Shown: in pieces, positions 35,465 to 43,053 of the stretch
Layout of the letters: every line of letters starts with the position of its first letter
How positions within the stretch are numbered: the stretch's first letter is position 1
From: DASQDT01 sp036380435
GTDB lineage: Bacteria > Acidobacteriota > Blastocatellia > Pyrinomonadales > Pyrinomonadaceae
NCBI GenBank assembly: GCA_036380435.1
Contig: DASVES010000153.1
Coordinates: 1 to 43,053 of the forward strand
Direction: 5' to 3'
DNA length: 43,053 nt
The notes under the pieces: generated by a model
Seen by the model: only the letters and a program-made list of their open reading frames with translations
Databases searched by the model: none
Told to the model about the DNA's origin: nothing
Made by a program: the position numbers and the translations under genes

Positions 35465-37870
35465 TTACCCGGCGCGCCCGACGAGGCTGGCGGCCACGGC
35501 CATGAGTTCGGCCATCTCCACGGGCTTGGGCACGTGCATCTGGTAGCCTGCTCTGAGCGCCTGAAGTCGATCCTCCGTTCGGGCATACGCCGTCAGGGCG
35601 ATGGCCGGCACCCGCCCTCCATTCTCGGCGGGAAGCTCGCGCACGCGCCGGATCAGTTCGTAGCCGTCCTCGCCCGGCATTCCGATGTCGCTGATCAACA
35701 GATCGGGCCTTTCATTTTCGATGGCTTCGAGCGCCTCTTGAACTGAGCTGGCCGTCCTCACTTCCGCGCCACAATGGCCGATGCCCACTCTGAGTAATTC
35801 CCGCGCGTCCAGCTCGTCATCCACCACGAGCACCTTCAACCCGTCCAACCTCTCAGGGCAATCGTATGAAGGAAGCGTATCTCTGCTCGCCGGATGCACG
35901 CGCTCATCCACACCAGTATTCCGGTAGACGGGGGCGACCGGCAGCAGCACCGTGAAGGTCGCGCCCTGCCCCTCGCCGGGACTCTCGGCACGCACGGCGC
36001 CGCCGTGGAGTTCGACCAGATGGCGCACGATGGCGAGGCCGAGGCCCAGCCCGCCGTGTTGACGACTGGTGCGCTGGTCGGCCTGCCGGAAGCGGTCGAA
36101 GACGTAGGGCAGAAACTCCGGCGCGATGCCCGCCCCGTTGTCGCTGACGGCGATCTCGACGTGCGAGTTGACGCGCTCGAGCCTGACCTGCACCCGCCCG
36201 CCTTTCGGTGTGAACTTGATGGCGTTCGCGAGCAGGTTCCACACTATCTGCTGGAGCCTGACGGGATCGCCCGAGACCGAGTCCACACCCGTGTCCATGA
36301 TCTTCTGCACGCGCACGCCCTTGGCCTCCGCCGCGGGCATCAACGCCTCGATGGCCGGCTCGATGAAGGAGTTCGGGTCGATGGAGCGCACGTCCAGACG
36401 GAGCTTGCCCGTGATGATGCGCGAAACGTCGAGGAGGTCGTCGATGAGTTGCGCCTGCGTCCGCGCGTTCCGCTCGATGGTCTCCAAAGCCTTGTCCGCG
36501 CTCGCGCCCGCGAAGTGTCCCGTCCGCAGCATGTGCGCCCACCCCATGATGGCGGTCAAAGGCGTCCGCAGCTCGTGCGAGACGGTGGCGAGGAACTCGT
36601 CCTTCAGACGGTTCGCTTCCCGCAGCTCTTCGGCCGCGCGCCGCTGCTCGTCAACGTCCGTGTTCGTCCCGAACCAGCGCACGATGCGGCCCTGAGAATT
36701 GCGGAGCGGGTTAACGCGCGTCAGGAACCAGCGGAACACGCCGTCCGCGCCTCTCAGCGGGAACTCCATCTCGAACAGCTCGCCCGTCTCGATTGACGCG
36801 CGCCAACGCTCCAACACTTTGGGCAGCACTTCGGGGTCGTGTACGGACTGCCAGCCCCAGCCCTCCATCTGCTCGGGCGTCGTTCCGGTGTAGTCGTACC
36901 AGCGCTGGTTGTACCAGAAAATATAACCGTCGGCATCGGCCATCCACACCAGTTGCGGCACGGCGTCGGCGAGCGTGCGTAACTGACTCTCACTCTCGCG
37001 CAGCGCCTCTTCGGCCTGCTTGCGGTCAGAGATGTCGAGCGACAGGTACAGCACTGATCCTTCCCGGCCGTCTCGGCCCGGCATTGCCGTCCACGTCACC
37101 AGAAGTTGCCGCCGCCCCTTCGGGAGAACGACGTCTATCTCCTGTGTCTCGCTGAGGCCGGTGGTGTACACGCGGTCGAGAATCGGGGCCACTACTTTGT
37201 CGGCTTCAGGCACGACTTCGGCGTGCGCCCGCCCCGTGAACTGCTCTTCCGAGAGTCCCGTGAGTTCGCACGTCTCCCGATTGACCAGCAGGAAGCGGTG
37301 GGCCGGGCCTTCCATGACGCCGATGGCGAGCGGGGCGTGCTCCAACACGAGGCGGGTGAAGTCTCGCTGTCGCTCGGCCTCGGCACGGGCCGACTGTTCC
37401 CGCGACAGCAGATCCTCAAGCAGGCTTCTCGACTCCCGCAGCTCCACTTCGGCCTGCTTGGCTTCCGTAACGTCGCGCGTAAAGCAGCGCGTGTGGATGA
37501 ACTTGTCTTCCTCCCACATCACGTTGGAGTTGATGAGCACGTCCCGTATCGAGCCATCCTTACACTTGAGGCGCGCCTCGTAGTTATGAAGCGTCTCCTT
37601 ATTAACCAGTCTGGTCAGGATGTCATTGATCACGGCCGCATCGGCATGGAACTCGGCGATGTGGCGACCGACGTACTCTTCGCGCGTGTAGCCGAGCAGG
37701 TCTAACTCAGCCTGATTGGCCCACAGGATGCGGCCGTCGGCCCCGACCCAGTGCAGGCCGACGGAAGCGTTCTCGATGAAGTCTGACAACTCACGCTCGC
37801 GCCTGCGCAATTCTTCAAGCGCACGTAACTCGTCGGAAGACTGTTCGGGATTCACCCTGCCGTCAGACAT
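35465..37870 (-). CDS. Cytoplasmic hybrid histidine kinase with three PAS domains and a receiver
   Basis: Sensor kinase of 801 residues without membrane spans, so it senses inside the cell. Order: PAS (about 26-140), short coiled coil, PAS (165-285), PAS with PAC (290-410), HisKA with phosphorylatable His432 in SHELRTPLT, HATPase_c (N box NLLANAIKFTP, G1 DNGAGI, G2 GGLGLGL), and a C-terminal receiver with VVDDE at 683 and phosphoacceptor Asp728 in LLISDIGMPG, then the conserved Thr and Lys (ALTA, PKP). No separate response regulator is adjacent; the output partner is unknown. The nearest genes, DUF2911 and SET, are on the same strand but well separated. Confidence 0.94.
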   Translation of the reverse strand: MSDGRVNPEQSSDELRALEELRRRERELSDFIENASVGLHWVGADGRILWANQAELDLLGYTREEYVGRHIAEFHADAAVINDILTRLVNKETLHNYEARLKCKDGSIRDVLINSNVMWEEDKFIHTRCFTRDVTEAKQAEVELRESRSLLEDLLSREQSARAEAERQRDFTRLVLEHAPLAIGVMEGPAHRFLLVNRETCELTGLSEEQFTGRAHAEVVPEADKVVAPILDRVYTTGLSETQEIDVVLPKGRRQLLVTWTAMPGRDGREGSVLYLSLDISDRKQAEEALRESESQLRTLADAVPQLVWMADADGYIFWYNQRWYDYTGTTPEQMEGWGWQSVHDPEVLPKVLERWRASIETGELFEMEFPLRGADGVFRWFLTRVNPLRNSQGRIVRWFGTNTDVDEQRRAAEELREANRLKDEFLATVSHELRTPLTAIMGWAHMLRTGHFAGASADKALETIERNARTQAQLIDDLLDVSRIITGKLRLDVRSIDPNSFIEPAIEALMPAAEAKGVRVQKIMDTGVDSVSGDPVRLQQIVWNLLANAIKFTPKGGRVQVRLERVNSHVEIAVSDNGAGIAPEFLPYVFDRFRQADQRTSRQHGGLGLGLAIVRHLVELHGGAVRAESPGEGQGATFTVLLPVAPVYRNTGVDERVHPASRDTLPSYDCPERLDGLKVLVVDDELDARELLRVGIGHCGAEVRTASSVQEALEAIENERPDLLISDIGMPGEDGYELIRRVRELPAENGGRVPAIALTAYARTEDRLQALRAGYQMHVPKPVEMAELMAVAASLVGRAG

Positions 37871-37955
37871 CGACTCTTACTCACCTGCAATCCGGGAATA
37901 GGGAGCGGCCCAGGGAAATGACGTTAAATATTTCTCGTTGAGCTGGGGGGTTTTG

Positions 37956-37985
37956 ATTATAGACGGTGAAACTAAAGATTGACAT
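37956..37985 (-). promoter_or_regulatory. Likely promoter of the hybrid histidine kinase
   Basis: On the minus strand TATAAT (37961-37956) is preceded by ATGTCA (37985-37980) with an 18-bp spacer. The leader to ATG 37870 would be about 80 nt. Confidence 0.45.
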
Positions 37986-38057
37986 CCAAGGCGGGGAGCC
38001 GCGCGGCCGGGAGCGCGGACGCCTTACGTGTCACGGGCCAGAGGGCTTCGAGTAGTT

Positions 38058-38453
38058 TCACCGGGCCGCGCATTTTTCGCACTTACAGCCGACGGGCTTG
38101 ATGTGGTCGTCGAAATACTCCTTGCCATAGTCGTAGTTGATCTCCTCACCCGCCTTGATGCGCCTCTTTGACCATATCCACACGCGGCGGCCGGTGACGA
38201 TTGCTTCGGCGTTCGGCCGGCACGAGTGGTTGATATAGCGGGCGGTGTTGCTGCGCGGAGTGCCGTCGATAGACCACTTCGTATTGACGGCGAAGAAGTA
38301 TTTCCCCCAGTTTCTCCTCTCGACCTCTTCATTGGAGACGAGCGGGCCGGTGTACTCGATGATTCGTTTGCCGGCCGGGATGGGTTCCAACGCGAAGAGA
38401 CCCAGCCCCGTGGAGGTGCGTCTCACGGCGTACTTTTGATTACCCTTGGTCAT
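38058..38453 (-). CDS. Bacterial SET-domain protein lysine methyltransferase
   Basis: Minimal SET-domain protein of 131 residues. Visible motifs: TGLGLFA (15-21) at the start of the fold, YTGPLVSNEEVE, the S-adenosylmethionine and knot motif YINHSCRPN (73-81), the second knot strand EEINYDYG (103-110), and a post-SET zinc cluster CKCEKC (123-128). All core catalytic elements appear intact. SET enzymes methylate lysines, typically of histones in eukaryotes; in bacteria the targets are mostly unknown and may be DNA-binding or ribosomal proteins. The divergently transcribed neighbour encodes a 49-residue very basic protein, a speculative substrate. No Shine-Dalgarno site. Confidence 0.92.
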   Translation of the reverse strand: MTKGNQKYAVRRTSTGLGLFALEPIPAGKRIIEYTGPLVSNEEVERRNWGKYFFAVNTKWSIDGTPRSNTARYINHSCRPNAEAIVTGRRVWIWSKRRIKAGEEINYDYGKEYFDDHIKPVGCKCEKCAAR

Positions 38454-38460
38454 GTTCGAG

Positions 38461-38490
38461 ATGATACCAACTTCTTATCTACGGTATAAT
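38461..38490 (+). promoter_or_regulatory. Promoter implying a leaderless mRNA
   Basis: ATGATA (38461-38466), an 18-bp spacer and a consensus TATAAT (38485-38490). The ATG of the small basic gene begins 7 bp after the -10 box, at the expected transcription start, so the message would have no leader. The promoter overlaps the start region of the divergent SET gene. Confidence 0.55.
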
Positions 38491-38497
38491 CATTCTT

Positions 38498-38647
38498 ATG
38501 AATAAACGTGCTAAAAAACGTGTGAAGGAAGCCATCGAGAAGCAAAATCTGGAACGCTCGCAGGCCAGCAAAGGACTGCAACCCACTTCCAAAGGAGTGC
38601 CGCAGCGGCGCGGTTTTACGCCACGGCCGGATAAGAAGCGAGGTTGA
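38498..38647 (+). CDS. Small highly basic protein, 49 residues
   Basis: Begins MNKRAKKRVKEAIEKQ and ends in RRGFTPRPDKKRG; about one third Lys or Arg. It has a helical basic first half and a disordered Gly/Pro/Arg second half, as in small nucleic-acid-binding proteins. A consensus -10 box sits 7 bp upstream of the ATG and there is no Shine-Dalgarno site, so translation would be leaderless. The codons look coding (Lys AAG/AAA, little rare usage), and the frame opens exactly at the promoter. Divergent from the SET methyltransferase with about 44 bp between starts. No family is recognised; existence of the gene is likely but not certain. Confidence 0.6.
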   Translation: MNKRAKKRVKEAIEKQNLERSQASKGLQPTSKGVPQRRGFTPRPDKKRG

Positions 38648-38770
38648 GCCGGCCCGCATGACTTGCCGCCCGGTCTCTAAAGGCTCGTGCGACAGTGTTG
38701 AGGCTTTCCCACGCCCGCGAACCCGCTGCCGGCGACAGCGACGCCCATTCGCCCACCCATCGAGTTACAT

Positions 38771-39616
38771 ATGACTGAAGCTTTATCTTACAACAAATAT
38801 CTGCGCGTGCAGGAGCTGATCGCTTTGCAGGATTGTCTCTCCGACCCCGCGCATCACGACGAGCTGCTGTTCATCACCGTCCACCAGGCTTACGAGCTAT
38901 GGTTCAAGCAGATACTCCACGAAACGGACGCGGCCGTCGCGGCGATGGACGACGACCGCACGTTCGCGGCGACGCGCGCACTGGCCCGCGTCGTCGAGAT
39001 CGAGAAACTGCTCATCACGCAGATACACATTCTGGAGACGATGACGCCCATCAGCTTCCTCGCCTTCCGCGACGAGCTGAACCCGGCGAGCGGCTTCCAG
39101 TCGATGCAGTTCCGCGAGATTGAATTCTCCTCGGGTCTCCGCGACAAAGCGATTCTGCGCGCCTTCCGCGACGACGACTTCGCCTCCCCGCGTCTCCAGC
39201 AGCGACACGATGCGCCCACCCTCGCCGAAGCCTTCTACGCGCTGCTGCGACGCCGCGGCCTCGACGCTCCCGCGGATGATTTAAGCGCCCCGGAAGACGA
39301 ACGCCGCAAGTCTTACGGCCGGCGCACGCGCGCCGTCCTCGAAATCCTCACACACTTCGAGGAGCGCCCCGAGGAGTTTCAACTCTCCGAGGCGCTGATG
39401 GCGCACGACGAATACTTCTCGCTCTGGCGCTCACACCACGTCAAGATGGTCGAGCGCATGGTCGGCTCCAAGCCCGGCACCGGCGGAAGCGAGGGCGTCG
39501 GCTACCTCCGCACCACGCTCGACAAGAAATTCTTCCCCGAGATGTGGGAGGCCCGCACGCACCTCGACAGCAAGCACGGCGGCGCGGCCGGCTGCCCGTT
39601 CGCCGGTAAGTCGTAA
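38771..39616 (+). CDS. kynA: Tryptophan 2,3-dioxygenase
   Basis: Heme dioxygenase of 281 residues that converts L-tryptophan to N-formylkynurenine, first step of the kynurenine pathway. Family motifs: YNKYLRVQELIALQ, FITVHQAYELWFKQ with active-site His38, GFQSMQFREIEF, and the heme-ligand region HHVKMVERMVGSKPGTGGSEG with His223. Length is typical. The C-terminus (GGAAGCPFAGKS) is normal for the family. Followed after 18 bp by an aryl-CoA ligase gene, suggesting one transcript. No kynurenine formamidase gene is seen in the window. ATG 38771 lacks a clear Shine-Dalgarno site. Confidence 0.96.
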   Translation: MTEALSYNKYLRVQELIALQDCLSDPAHHDELLFITVHQAYELWFKQILHETDAAVAAMDDDRTFAATRALARVVEIEKLLITQIHILETMTPISFLAFRDELNPASGFQSMQFREIEFSSGLRDKAILRAFRDDDFASPRLQQRHDAPTLAEAFYALLRRRGLDAPADDLSAPEDERRKSYGRRTRAVLEILTHFEERPEEFQLSEALMAHDEYFSLWRSHHVKMVERMVGSKPGTGGSEGVGYLRTTLDKKFFPEMWEARTHLDSKHGGAAGCPFAGKS

Positions 39617-39634
39617 ACACACGCAGCGACGACT

Positions 39635-41176
39635 ATGAGTATCGAATTCCCCGAACGCTTCAACATGGCCGACTACTTCCTCTACCACAACGTGGAGGAG
39701 GGCCGCGAAGGTAAGACGTGTCTGTACTACCGCGACGAGACGTACACTTACGGCGAGACGGTGCGCCGGTCGAACCGCGCGGGCAACGCTCTGCGCGAGG
39801 CGGGGGCGGAGGTGGAAGACCGCGTGCTGATCGTGTTGCCGGACTGACCCGAGTTCGTGTGGACGTGGTTCGGGGCGGCGCGCACGGGGGCCGTCATCAC
39901 GATGGTCAACCCGCTGCTGCCGGCGGAGGATTACAGGTATTACCTCGAATACACGCGCGCGCGCGTGGCCGTCATTCACGAGTCGCTGCTTGATAATTTC
40001 ACTGAAGCCGCGCGGGGCGCACGCTACTTGAAGAACGTGCTGGTCGTCGGTGAGGAGCGTGGGGATTTTCTGTCGTTCGATGAGGCAACGGGCGCGCAGG
40101 CCGATGAGTGTGAGCCGGCCGACACCTCGCGCGACGACATCGCCATCTGGCTCTTCACCTCCGGCTCGACGGGGCACCCGAAGGGCGCCGTACACCTCCA
40201 GCACGATTTGCCTTTCAACACCGAGTGCTATGCGAAGCGCGTGCTCGGCGTGAATGAATCAGACCTCACCGTCTCCGTCCCCAAGCTCTTCTTCGGCTAC
40301 GCCACGGGCACGAACCTGCTGTTCCCCTTCGCCGTCGGCGGCGCGACCGCGCTCTTCTCCGAACGCTCGACGCCCGAGAAGTTGTTCGAGATGATCGAAC
40401 GCTTCCGGCCGTCGATCCTGACGAGCGTGCCGACGATGATCGGCGGGATGCTCAACGTCGAGCGGGCCGCCGGCCGTGACCTCTCGTCTTTGCGGATGTG
40501 CCTGTCGGCGGGCGAGGCGCTGCCCGTCGAGTTGTATAACCGCTGGATGGAGACCTTCGGCGTGGAGATTCTCGACGGCATCGGCTCGGCTGAGATGTTT
40601 CATATCTACATCACGAACCGGCCGGGCGACGTGAAGCCCGGCAGCCTCGGCCGCATCGTCGAGGGCTACGAGGCGCAGATCGTCGGCGGCGACGGCCGGG
40701 CGGTGAAGACCGGCGAGATGGGGACGCTGCGCGTGCGCGGCGATTCGGCCGCGCTCTGCTACTGGCAGTCGCACGACAAGTCGAAGGCGACCTTTGCGGG
40801 CGACTGGTGTACGACGGGCGACCAGTTCCACGCCGACGAAGAGGGGTACTTCTGGTATCACGGCCGCACCGACGACATGCTCAAGGTCTCCGGCATCTTC
40901 GTCGCGCCGGCCGAGATCGAGAACTGCCTGCTCCAGCACAACGCCGTGCTGGAGTGCGCCGTCGTCGGCCACGACGACGGCTCCGGCCTCGTCAAGCCGC
41001 GCGCCTACGTCGTTTTGCGCGAGGGACGCCAGCCGGGCCGCGAGATGGAGGAAGACCTCAAGGGCTTCGTCAAGTCGAAGCTGGCGCCCTACAAGTACCC
41101 GCGCTGGTTCGAGTTCGTCGAGTCGATCCCGAAGAACGACCGCGGGAAGATCGACCGGAAGCAGCTAAAACAGTGA
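39635..41176 (+). pseudogene. Benzoate/2-aminobenzoate-CoA ligase interrupted by an in-frame TGA
   Basis: ANL-superfamily acyl-CoA synthetase of the benzoate-CoA ligase type. N-terminal part FPERFNMADYFLYHNV and YTYGETVRRSNRAGNALREAG; ATP loop TSGSTGHPKG; LFFGYATGTNLLFPF; GSAEMFHIYITNRPGDVKPGS; GDWCTTGDQ; C-terminal lysine in DRGKIDRKQLK. The frame is continuous except for TGA at 39845-39847 inside the conserved run LPD*PEFVWTWFGAARTGA, where relatives have Ser, Thr or Cys. Restart at GTG 39857 would lack about 74 residues. Either a recent nonsense change, a base-calling error, or recoding. With kynA 18 bp upstream, anthranilate is the most likely substrate. The stop lies in heptamer array D. 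Confidence 0.85.
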
Positions 41177-41254
41177 TGAGTGATGAGTGATGAGTGAGTA
41201 AGAGAGACAAACCCATTTTCTCTTTCTTATAACTCATCACTCATCACTCATCAC
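41172..41254. repeat. Inverted heptamer array D (unit GTGATGA)
   Basis: GTGATGA units at 41173-41195 are perfectly complementary to 41232-41254 (TCATCAC units): a 23-bp stem with a 36-nt loop. The stop codon of the CoA ligase (41174-41176) is the TGA of the first unit, and the right arm ends 7 bp before the thioesterase ATG. Confidence 0.85.
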
Positions 41255-41261
41255 GGCCCTT

Positions 41262-41675
41262 ATGCCTTTCTCTACAAGCATCGCCGTCCGCTTCGCCGAC
41301 GTGGACGCCGCCGGCCTCGTCTACTACCCCGTGCTCTTCCACTACTGCCATGTGGCGATGGAGGAGTTCTTCGCGGCGCGTTGCGGCGTCGCCTATCACG
41401 AGTTGGTGGCCGGGGAGCACATCGGCTTCCCCACGGTCAGCGCGCGGGCCGAATTCTTCGCGCCGCTCGTCTACGGCGACGTGGCGGAGGTCGAAGTCTT
41501 CGTCTCGAACGTCGGCCGCAGCTCCGCGACCTTCGAGTACCGTCTGCGCCGCGCCTCCGACCGCGCGCTCTGCGCCTCCGCGACGCTCGTGCAAGTCGCC
41601 ATGCACCTCGACGCGCGCCGCGCCGTCCCCGTCCCCGAACCCCTCCGGCGCGCGTTCGCCGAGAGTGTTGATTGA
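41262..41675 (+). CDS. Hotdog-fold thioesterase, 4-hydroxybenzoyl-CoA thioesterase family
   Basis: Acyl-CoA thioesterase of 137 residues. The active-site segment FADVDAAGLVYYP places catalytic Asp at residue 15, equivalent to Asp17 of 4-hydroxybenzoyl-CoA thioesterase, followed by the long hotdog helix YCHVAMEEFFAARCG. Later strands VSARAEFFAPLVYGDVAEVEV and SATFEYRLRR fit the family. It follows the aryl-CoA ligase across an 85-bp repeat hairpin. A role in releasing an aromatic acid from CoA, or in salvaging CoA from a stalled pathway, fits the context but is inferred. No Shine-Dalgarno site is apparent because the repeat arm ends 7 bp upstream of the ATG. Confidence 0.88.
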   Translation: MPFSTSIAVRFADVDAAGLVYYPVLFHYCHVAMEEFFAARCGVAYHELVAGEHIGFPTVSARAEFFAPLVYGDVAEVEVFVSNVGRSSATFEYRLRRASDRALCASATLVQVAMHLDARRAVPVPEPLRRAFAESVD

Positions 41676-41744
41676 ATGTCCGTGGACACGGCCGCCGCGC
41701 AAAGAGGAAGCGTCCGCGGCGGGGAACCTCGTCCCTTCAGCTTT

Positions 41745-41773
41745 TTTACATCGCCGCGGATTTGGCCTATAAT
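41745..41773 (+). promoter_or_regulatory. Strong sigma-70-type promoter of the TPR gene
   Basis: TTTACA (41745-41750), a 17-bp spacer and consensus TATAAT (41768-41773). The leader to ATG 41861 would be about 80 nt. Confidence 0.7.
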
Positions 41774-41860
41774 CCGTCGTGCTCGCCGGGCTTTGAGGCC
41801 GCGCCCCGCCCCTTCTTAAGCTGCCAGACTATACGGCCCGAGTCTCTGGAGGTCAGTCAC

Positions 41861-43053
41861 ATGCATCAGCGAATTTACCTCTCACTGCTGGTCGCGCTGT
41901 TTCTCGCGGTCGGCCCCATCGCCCGCGTCGGCGAGTGCGTCGAGCTGAGTTTCGCGGGCGCGCCGGCGGTCGTCGTCAGCGCCGAGGCGGCCGACGACAC
42001 GCCGTCCGCGAAGCCGAAGGGCAACGGGTTCGTGCGCGCTATCACCGCGCCGTTCCGCGCGCTCGGGCGCCTGTTCAGCGGCGGGAAGAAGAGGGACGAG
42101 GCGAAGAAGCAAAGGCCCGTGGAGGAGACGGGCGCGCGCGCCGTCGCGGCCGTCACAGTCGTGACCGGCCCGCGCGAGGAGGTCAAGCCGGAGAAGCGTA
42201 AGGAGCCGGCCGCCGCGCGGCACACGACCCCGACGCCGGTCGCCGCCCGCGGCGAAGTGAAGAAGACGGCCGCTGCACCCGACAGACAGATCGCGCCGGG
42301 CGGCGGTGTCGCCGCCGAGGCGACCGCGGAGGTTGGGCCGTCGCAGGGCGCGCGCGTCGTCAGGCCGGCCGAGGGGCAGCCCGCCCCGGCGCGGCTCACG
42401 CCGCCGAAGTGGATTCCCGTCATTGAAGGCATCGGCCGTGACCCGCTCACACAGGGGCGCGCTCTGTTGCAACACGGCTACCCGAACGAGGCCGTTTCCG
42501 AGCTGTCCATTGCCGCCGTCAACGGCCCCAATCTCGGCGAGGCCAACAACCTCCTCGGCCTCGCCTACGACCGCCTCGGCCTGCACGCTCAGGCCATCGA
42601 CGCCTACGAGCGCTCTCTCTCGGCCGCGCCCGACGACGCGCAGGTGCTCAACAACCTCGGCTATTCGCTCTTCCTCGTAGGCCGTCACGCCGAGGCGCTC
42701 GGTCGTCTGAAGCGTGCGGAGCGTCTCGCGCCCGGCTCGCCCTACGTCCTCCAGAACATCGCCTTCGTCTACGCGCGCCTCGGCAAGTACGGCGACGCTT
42801 TCAAGACGCTCGCACGCGCCTTCGGCGACTACGACGCGCGTCTCAAGACGGCCGAACTGCTCGAACAGGCCGGACGCAACGACGACGCGCTCAAGCACTA
42901 CGATGCCGCCCTCAAACTTCGGCCCGTCTCCCCCGCCCTCCTCGAACGCATCATCGCCATCTACGAGCGCACGGGGCGCACCCGCGAGGCCGAGGCCGCC
43001 CGCCGCACCCTCGGCCAGCCGCCCAACAAGCAGAAGACCGCCACCGGCGGCGG
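41861..43053 (+). CDS. Exported TPR-repeat protein, 3' end beyond the window
   Basis: At least 397 residues, open to the edge of the window. ATG 41861 has GGAGG 8 nt upstream and a clear promoter. The N-terminus (IYLSLLVALFLAVGPIARVGEC) is a signal peptide or anchor. Residues of about 40-185 are low-complexity, rich in Lys, Glu, Ala and Pro, probably an extended linker. Then at least four TPR-like helix pairs: PLTQGRALLQHGYPNEAVSELS, NNLLGLAYDRLGLHAQAIDAY, LNNLGYSLFLVGRHAEALGRL and LQNIAFVYARLGKYGDAFKTL, followed by further degenerate units. A scaffold for an envelope complex is likely; partners are unknown. Confidence 0.85.
   Translation, partial: MHQRIYLSLLVALFLAVGPIARVGECVELSFAGAPAVVVSAEAADDTPSAKPKGNGFVRAITAPFRALGRLFSGGKKRDEAKKQRPVEETGARAVAAVTVVTGPREEVKPEKRKEPAAARHTTPTPVAARGEVKKTAAAPDRQIAPGGGVAAEATAEVGPSQGARVVRPAEGQPAPARLTPPKWIPVIEGIGRDPLTQGRALLQHGYPNEAVSELSIAAVNGPNLGEANNLLGLAYDRLGLHAQAIDAYERSLSAAPDDAQVLNNLGYSLFLVGRHAEALGRLKRAERLAPGSPYVLQNIAFVYARLGKYGDAFKTLARAFGDYDARLKTAELLEQAGRNDDALKHYDAALKLRPVSPALLERIIAIYERTGRTREAEAARRTLGQPPNKQKTATGG

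Noticed and set aside
35894..36796. 300-codon plus-strand open frame
   Set aside because: Antisense to the histidine kinase; no coherent protein features.
39857..41176. Independent, shorter CoA ligase starting at GTG 39857
   Set aside because: It would lack about 74 conserved N-terminal residues that are present in the same frame just upstream, and it has no ribosome site.

Overview
The window looks like chromosomal DNA of a high-GC soil bacterium, most likely an acidobacterium of the Blastocatellia type. This is inferred from gene content and style: an ECF sigma factor paired with a Ser/Thr kinase that carries a TolB-like propeller, a two-domain secreted PIG-L deacetylase, a DUF2911 protein, very large secreted IPT/YD/repeat proteins, and many palindromic intergenic repeats. 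No marker gene is present to prove it, and I see no rRNA, tRNA, CRISPR array or complete insertion sequence.

Layout. 1-3 kb: an MFS transporter and a kynureninase-like PLP enzyme, both apparently starting at TTG behind strong Shine-Dalgarno sites and separated by a dispersed palindromic repeat. 3-9.5 kb: a secondary-metabolism-type FAD oxidase, a Ser/Thr kinase plus ECF sigma pair, and a small secreted protein. 9.6-26.1 kb: five consecutive minus-strand genes: a giant secreted protein with 19 tandem domains of about 107 residues, a fasciclin protein, a kelch/Rhs/Hint polymorphic toxin with a C-terminal HNH-like nuclease, its probable Imm33-like immunity protein, and a di-heme cytochrome c peroxidase. 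26.8-29.3 kb: a compact microviridin-class graspetide (omega-ester peptide) locus made of one precursor peptide and two ATP-grasp ligases. 29.6-34.1 kb: a PIG-L deacetylase, a 48-residue single-span peptide and a sodium:solute symporter. 34.4-38.5 kb: a DUF2911 protein, a hybrid histidine kinase and a bacterial SET-domain methyltransferase. 38.5-41.7 kb: a tiny basic protein with an apparently leaderless promoter, tryptophan 2,3-dioxygenase, a benzoate/aminobenzoate-type CoA ligase broken by one in-frame TGA, and a hotdog thioesterase. 41.7 kb to the end: a TPR protein running off the window.

How the genes fit together. Tryptophan dioxygenase, kynureninase-like enzyme, aryl-CoA ligase and thioesterase would form a tryptophan to kynurenine to anthranilate to anthraniloyl-CoA route, although kynU lies 36 kb from the rest and no formamidase is visible. 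The graspetide locus is the most distinctive system: the precursor has the PFFARFLE recognition motif and a TxKYPSDxxE core, followed by an unusual 19-residue tail.

A second theme is repeat DNA at gene ends. Four inverted arrays of related 7-bp tandem units, a 26-bp inverted repeat and a nested palindrome of nearly 300 bp all sit at, or overlap, stop codons. In several genes the final residues and the stop codon are supplied by the repeat itself.
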